Assembly (NCBI GenBank): GCA_013054445.1
Contig: JAAMPI010000913.1
Span: 1-23,182, forward strand
Source: Cudoniella acicularis
Lineage: Eukaryota > Ascomycota > Leotiomycetes > Helotiales > Helotiaceae
DNA length: 23,182 nucleotides
Reading direction: 5' to 3'
A program made the position numbers and the translations under genes. Below are positions 18,059 to 23,182 of the stretch, one piece after another (position 1 is the first letter of the stretch; every line of letters begins with the position of its first letter). The notes beneath the pieces are model-generated. The model was not told the DNA's origin. It did no database searches and saw nothing but the letters and a program-made list of their open reading frames with translations.

Positions 18059-19772
18059 ATGTCTGAGAGCGCCTCCAAAATCGAAAAGGATGCGCCGCCA
18101 TCCTCCGGCAGTTCAGAAGCCTCGGATATCCTGGACTTGAGGGACGATGAAGGTTGGGAGGATGCAGAGCCGGATGAGGAAGAGACGCAATTTATTTCTC
18201 TGTTGGACGATGAAGTTTTCACGGATATCATGTCCATGTTAAATCATTGCAAAGACAAATATAATTTTGATTTTCTCCAGATCAGAAAACAGCTCGGCCT
18301 CGACTTCTATGGAAATGTCAAGCTTGTTAACTTTATTCGATCCCGCGTCCACAACGGGCAGCTTATCGAGCCGGATATTTCAAGAAAGGACTTTAACGAT
18401 GAGAGTTTTCTGAAACCTGTTTTGGAAGACGACGCTCTGCTTTTCAGCTTGGATGAACTCCCTGAGATAGTTGAGATTCCCCAGGAATCAAGTACCCTCG
18501 ACAAAGGCAAAGGAGTCGAGAGAAGTACTGGAGAGCTTGTGGCTCGCGTTTCTGAGCTAGAAGAAGAATTGCGAAGGATCCAATTTCAATTTGATGATTA
18601 CCGCGCTACGGTCAAGGAGACCTTGGACAAGAAATGGGATGACAAGAACACTTCTGGTCCCTCAGGCGCAGGAAAGGAGGAAAAGAGAGATGATGACAGC
18701 CATTACTTCAGCTCTTACTCCTATAACGGTTGGTTCTCATCAATCGTCTCCAAGTCTCTTATTGATATTTCTAGATATCCATGAAACTATGTTGAAGGAT
18801 GCTGTCCGCACTGATGCCTACCGAGACTTTATTTACAATAACAAAGCATTGTTCGAAGGCAAAGTTGTACTAGATGTTGGCTGTGGCACCGGGATCCTCA
18901 GCATGTTTTGTGCCAAAGCTGGCGCTTCCAAGGTCATAGCCGTTGACAATTCTGCCATTATCGACAAAGCTCGCGAGAACATCTTCAACAATGGTTTTGC
19001 TGACAAAATCACCTGTCTCAGGGGTAAGATCGAAGAAGTCACTCTTCCAGTTGACAAAGTCGACATCATTGTCAGCGAGTGGATGGGCTACTGCTTACTC
19101 TACGAGGCCATGCTCGACAGCGTAATCTGGGCTCGAGACAAGTATCTCAGACCCGATGGTCTCATGGTTCCCAGCCATATGAATATGTGGGTTGCGCCAG
19201 TCGCTGATCCTGATTATGTTGCAGATCACATTGCATTCTGGAGAGATGTCTATGGGTTTGATATGAAGGCTATGCAAGCTGGTATTCATGAAGATGCTCA
19301 GGTTCTCGATATGCCAGCGACGACTTTGTGCGCAGAGCCGTTCTCGTTCCTGCAACTCAGTCTACACTCTACAACCGTGAAAGATCTAGTCTTCAAGCGG
19401 AAGTGGCAAGGGAGACTCAAGCAAGATATAGATGCCCTAGACGGCTTTATTATCTGGTTTGACTCATTCTTTATGCCGTCGAGGGAAGATCTAGTGCCGG
19501 AGGATGCTAGAGCCGAAGAGTGGTCGAAAGCTGGCAAGAAGGGTGTTGCTTTCACGACTGGACCAGGAGGTAAGGTAACGCACTGGAAACAAGGTGTCAT
19601 GCTCATCGATAACACAAAAGAGAAACCAGCCAGCAGAAAAGAGGGCGAGCAGATCAGTGGAGAGCTTGAGTATACCGTTCCAGAGGATAATTCTCGAGCT
19701 TTGACCGTTGGTTTGACTTGGAAATTTGATGGCGAGGAAAAGGAAGAGAAGCAGGGTTGGAGAATGAGATGA
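18059..19772 (+). CDS. rmt3: PRMT3-type protein arginine N-methyltransferase
   Basis: Transfers methyl groups from S-adenosylmethionine to arginines. PRMT3 homologues are cytosolic and are known for methylating ribosomal protein S2. Exons 18059-18728 and 18775-19772 around a 46-nt intron (GTTGGT..TAG) give 555 aa. An acidic N-terminus is followed by the PRMT3 zinc-finger-like segment at 44-72, which has lost the CxxC pair (here SLLD) and the last His (Tyr68), so zinc binding is doubtful. A coiled-coil-like stretch lies at about 160-200. The catalytic core begins near DIHETMLKDAVRTDAYRDFI (224-): SAM motif VLDVGCGTGILS (from 254), double-E loop SEWMGYCLLYE with E325 and E334, and THW loop at 492-494. 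All catalytic residues are intact. The start ATG follows an in-frame TTG-initiated frame that I did not use. Tail to tail with the next gene, 123 bp apart. Confidence 0.94.
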
Positions 19773-19895
19773 AATATGAGTCGGATATCACGATCCAGCG
19801 TGCATAGGGAATAAAAGTTTGCTGCTTTAGGACTGCTCACTCGCACAAACTTTCGTTCGGTGCCTCTTTTTAACACAATAGGATTCGCGGCTCGT

Positions 19896-21002
19896 TCATT
19901 TCTTCCCTAGGATTGCAAGCTCTGCAGTTTTCTTCCCAGCCTCATTTTCTTTCTTGATGTAACCAGAGATGTACTCGGGAACCTGGTGAATGTTAGTTTT
20001 ACCCCCTCCGACAATTTCATCTTCCAAATGAGTAGAAGAACGCACCTTGGCAACTTTGTTATCAGCACTGGCGACAGGCTCCCCATAAGCAGTCCAAGTC
20101 GGCACAACACCAACCCAGGTCTTCAATCTCAATTCTTCATTCTTCAAGTCCGCTCGATCCTCACCAGGTGGTCCAGATCTGATCTTTGCCGAAGCATCAA
20201 CAATGCGAACTTTAAGAATCTGGGTGCTAGTCATCTCTGTCTTGGTTGGAGGAACGCGAGAGTTTTCCCAGCGGTCTGACAAAACCTGAAGTTAAAGAAT
20301 TAGTTTACACTCGGTGGCTAGGAGTCAAGGAAACGTCACAACAAAGGTTGGGGCAGGAAGGAAGCACGAAGTACTGAATGAGAATAATGCTATATCCGTT
20401 TCATTCCCTCAGAGCAAACAAACAGAGAATTTTGGAGGGAATTGAGTATTTGAAACGAGCTCTCTCACGTTGTTTGTTATCTTTTCCATTGCCCACATCT
20501 TTTCGTCCAACTCCTCAACTACAGTGGCATACCCATGCAAAATAGCAGACCGGTAGTTATAACTATGGTTATTAGGTGTAAGTGCCAGTACCAATCCGTC
20601 CATATGCGTAGCGGCGACAGTCAATGGCAATCCTTCCTCTTCTCCGGGTGGTGCTTTTCCCAGACGCATAAGTCGAGAGGATACATATCCGTGAATGTAC
20701 AAATCCAATGGCTCAGAGAGAGGTGCGTTTTGATTGTCAAAAGAGCCCATGAATCCGAGCATGGGGAGTACGGCTGGGAAGGGGTCTGATTCGTCTGGGG
20801 TAGAGAAGGAGACATGGATGACTGGTGCGGAGTTGACAATTGAGTGGATGGTTGCGAAGTCGTAAGCGCCTAGATTTTTGTTAAAAATTGTTCAAATCGC
20901 TATCAAGACTCAAGATCAGTGTCAGAGCTTACCACGTGGTTTGTAACGAACAATGGTATTGCGTACCACCTTGGGGTAAGTGGAAGCGTCCGAGTCAGCC
21001 AT
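19896..21002 (-). CDS. Pyridoxamine 5'-phosphate oxidase-like flavin-binding protein
   Basis: Matches the small fungal split-barrel FMN-binding family (Pyridox_ox_2 type). These are usually annotated as flavin-nucleotide-binding proteins; the substrate is unknown. Minus-strand exons are 21002-20933, 20869-20469, 20285-20046 and 19982-19896, giving 265 aa. Introns are 63, 183 and 63 nt. Features: RYKPRGAYDFATIHSIVNSA at about 19-38 (the RGxYD-type N-terminal motif), a core with LPLTVAATHMDGLVLA and NHSYNYRSAILHGYATVVEE, then SDRWENSRVPPTKTEM and NEELRLKTWVGVVPTW, typical of the family's C-terminal half. The last intron (20045-19983, CTAAC branch) has no in-frame stop and is a multiple of three, so keeping it would add 21 residues. 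The ends of the 183-nt intron (GTGAGA..CAG) were chosen to join ITNN to VLSDRW and are a little less certain. Confidence 0.85.
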
Positions 21003-21975
21003 TATTCAAGATGAGAAACTTGTTCGCCGAACTTCCTTTCGTCTCAAAAGTGATATTGAAGTTTAATGGGAGAGTTTGGGGAATCACCGTGCTTTAAGTA
21101 GATCTGATATCAGAGTTGAGTGAGTCAGAGTCGTTTTTACGAAAATGAGTAAATGTAGTCTCGAGAAGTGGGAAAGGACTGGCGTGCATATACTTATGCA
21201 GCCCACCGCAGACTCGGCCATTCAAGGCAAGTCCAGCCTGTTGCAAGATGCACGGAAGTTGTGGCTAATGGAGTTACAGGGATTTTCAGCATTGGGTCCT
21301 TAGCCCCTCTCCTATTTGTGTGCAGCCGACCTCGGGTTTTGTGCGGCCGTTCGGATCTGAAGTCGATTTCCTTGCCGAATTTTAAAGGAGAGATCCCGAG
21401 TCAAGGGTCTTAGTAATGCCTTCACCCAAAAAGGACAGCTGACTATTGGTTGGCCTGATCTTCTTTGGGGGAGCTAGGTAGGTTGAATAGGGAGTCCGGC
21501 CCTCAGCCAAAATCCTCTCCTGCGAACACACATCCTTCCTCTCTAAGTCCAGGCGCCGAATATTGCAAACCCAATTTCGGGAGCTAGGAGACTATTTAAG
21601 ACACTGGAAAGGGCTTATTTACAGACTCCAACTCGGGTTGCCTAATTCCTGGCTTTTGTCTTTCAAAGATAGGCCTCATCTGTTTTGATTCTAACAATTT
21701 CGTAGCAAATCCATAGTTAAAGGAATACTTCTGATATTAAAAAGTAGCGCCATCAAGTATAAAAGTGATTAGTTGGTTCATCCAAGATCGAATATTTTTT
21801 CAAACCGAGTGCTTGGTAAAAACGTGACTGAAGTATGGCCAAATTGAAAATCCATTGCTTTACATTAGGCATGCTAAAGGTGTATGTACTTGTACAGGTA
21901 AAGAAGCACTTGCTAACCGAGCACTCCAAAGGGGTATATCAGCTCGCTCCTCGTATGTTCCGTAATTTACGTTTT
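21003..21975. other. Intergenic region upstream of the flavoprotein gene
   Basis: 973 bp between two minus-strand genes: 3' region of the right-hand gene and promoter of the flavoprotein gene. Short open frames occur but none has a recognisable domain or clear start context. I see no RNA gene or repeat of note. Confidence 0.45.
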
Positions 21976-23096
21976 CTAGGTGTCAGGGGTACTAGGCAGC
22001 ACCTCCATAGCAGTAACGAATGATTCCAAAGGCGGCCTTTGTGCACTTACAACCTCGCCATTCTCGACCGCTTTGCCCTTGCTCTCGGGCAAGACCATAT
22101 CCCCATTTTCCTTACCTTTCCCCCTACTCTCTATACCATTCGTATCTTCATTTACTTTTTGTGCGTCACTGATACTTCCGTTCGCATCGGAAATGTTGTC
22201 ATCTTCACCGTCCCCTTGCAAGCCACTCTCTCGCACCTCTGAAACCCGCACCTCTGAAACCCGCACCTCTTCCACAGGCGAAACACCAGAATTACTCGCC
22301 AGAGTAGTCATGCTCGCACTAGCTTTATGTCCAGCTAAACTAAAAGGAAACGCAATACCACCAGCTTTTGGTCGCTTGCGGTCGAAATCATCGCCTTCGT
22401 TGGTTGGAGAGTGGACGAGAATCTCCGGTTGTGGCTGACTTTCACTTGCCATGAAATTAGGTAACAAATGCCCATCGCTGCTTTCGCCTTGCCTTCGCTG
22501 CTTGAGAGCAAGTAAATCTGCAGTAGAGGTGTTCTCGTCGATATCACTCGGCATATCAGCCTGGTGCTCGTCCGTCACAGCACGCCTCCGAGATCTGCTA
22601 CGACTGCCCGGCGGAGGCCGCTCCATAAGCTTGCCTTTCGTGGTTTCCTTATCATGCAGAGCTCTGGCTCCGGCGCCATCTGCAGCAGTTGCCACACTAG
22701 TTTCCGGCTCTCCATCGTATTCCTTTTCAATTGTCTTTTCGTCATGCTTGCTCCCCCACAGAGCCCACAAGCTCATGCCCGTACTTCGTTTCTTTTTCTC
22801 TTCAAGAAGATTTTCTCCAGCCTTTCGCCTACCTGCTAAGGCAGAGGGAGGGGGTACTTCTCCATCACTAAATTGTTGGTACCCTTTGGCCATTTCCCTC
22901 GCCCTTGTCTTTTGAATCTTTCGCTTTACTGATGCAAATTTTGTGTCCCATTCCCGCTTCGCCGCCATCCATTTTTTGACGGGGCCTTCTTTGATCACTC
23001 CAATCTCGCTCGGTGAAAGTTTGCACCCTGGCAACTCCGAGGCTGGTTCGAGATCGTAAATCTTACCGTGACAGTCAACTCGTTGACGAATCATAT
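21976..23096 (-). CDS. Last exon of a gene continuing past the right edge; disordered C-terminal region
   Basis: On the minus strand the open frame runs from 23096 to a TAG at 21976-21978. It is preceded by a good acceptor: CTAAC branch, pyrimidine tract and TTAG ending at 23097. So this is probably a terminal exon and the ATG at 23094 is not the true start; no GTRNGY donor is visible in the remaining 85 bases. It encodes about 372 residues. The first 100 or so look conserved and helical (IYDLEPASELPGCKLSPSEI, then EGPVKKWMAAKREWDTKF and KRKIQKTRAREMAKGYQQF). The rest is charged and disordered, with an Arg/Ser patch (PPPGSRSRSRRR) and a 15-nt tandem repeat giving EVRVS units. I do not recognise the family with confidence; the tail of a large fungal hydrolase such as a class 3 lipase-like protein is a weak possibility. 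Confidence 0.65.
22232..22270 (-). repeat. 15-nt tandem repeat, 2.6 copies, in coding sequence
   Basis: The unit cgcacctctgaaacc is repeated in perfect tandem. On the minus strand it encodes EVRVS-type repeats in the disordered tail of the right-edge gene. Confidence 0.9.
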
Positions 23097-23182
23097 CTAA
23101 GAGACGGTGAGGGGTTAGTTTTTGCCTCTCTAAGAAAGTCTCAGGAGAAATTTCGCTGGATTAGGAAGGTTTCGGGAAAGGT
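23097..23182 (-). other. Probable 3' part of an intron cut by the window edge
   Basis: On the minus strand this stretch is pyrimidine-rich, holds CTAAC followed by CTCTTAG at the exon boundary, and has no plausible donor. It is best read as the end of an intron whose donor lies beyond the window. Confidence 0.5.

Noticed and set aside
1..23182. Transposons, CRISPR arrays, tRNA or rRNA genes
   Set aside because: I looked on both strands and found no transposase or reverse transcriptase motifs, no spaced repeats of array type and no clear tRNA arms. Faint or decayed elements could still be missed by eye.

Overview
The window is from a filamentous ascomycete (Pezizomycotina). Protein-coding genes are broken by short introns, mostly 46-63 bases. 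Most have GTRNGY-type donors, CTAAC/CTGAC-type branch sites and YAG acceptors. The products include a PDK1-type kinase with a C-terminal PH-like region, a HYM1/Mo25 scaffold and a fungal PRMT3. I cannot fix the class from sequence alone. I see no tRNA, rRNA, transposon or CRISPR array.

Layout: 1-536 is an upstream region with a perfect 22-bp palindrome. 537-4215 (+) is a five-exon gene for a large secreted Ser/Thr-rich protein of unknown function. 5040-7107 (-) is a three-exon gene for a disordered Ser/Pro/Arg-rich protein. 7108-8767 is a long intergenic region ending in the leader of the next gene, with a CCAAT box, a GC box, short tandem repeats and a 19-codon uORF. 8768-11562 (+) is a PDK1/Pkh-type kinase. 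12433-13525 (+) is a short-chain dehydrogenase with an in-frame upstream extension that could be a mitochondrial presequence. 13854-15615 (-) is a SWIB-domain SNF12/RSC6-type chromatin remodelling subunit. 16009-17385 (-) is HYM1/Mo25. 18059-19772 (+) is a PRMT3-type arginine methyltransferase, divergent from HYM1 across 673 bp. 19896-21002 (-) is a pyridoxamine-phosphate-oxidase-like flavoprotein, tail to tail with PRMT3. 21976-23096 (-) is the last exon of a gene that continues past the right edge.

These are mostly conserved housekeeping genes, not an obvious cluster. PDK1 and HYM1/Mo25 both act upstream of AGC/NDR kinases in the fungal family literature, but nothing in the sequence shows they are co-regulated.

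The most notable signal is that two conserved genes (SNF12-like and HYM1) each need removal of exactly one base from an A/T homopolymer (7 and 8 long) to keep the conserved reading frame. The SDR gene may carry a third case. Assembly overcalls are the simplest explanation; real frameshifts or slippage are the alternatives. The least described gene is the secreted Ser/Thr-rich protein at the left.
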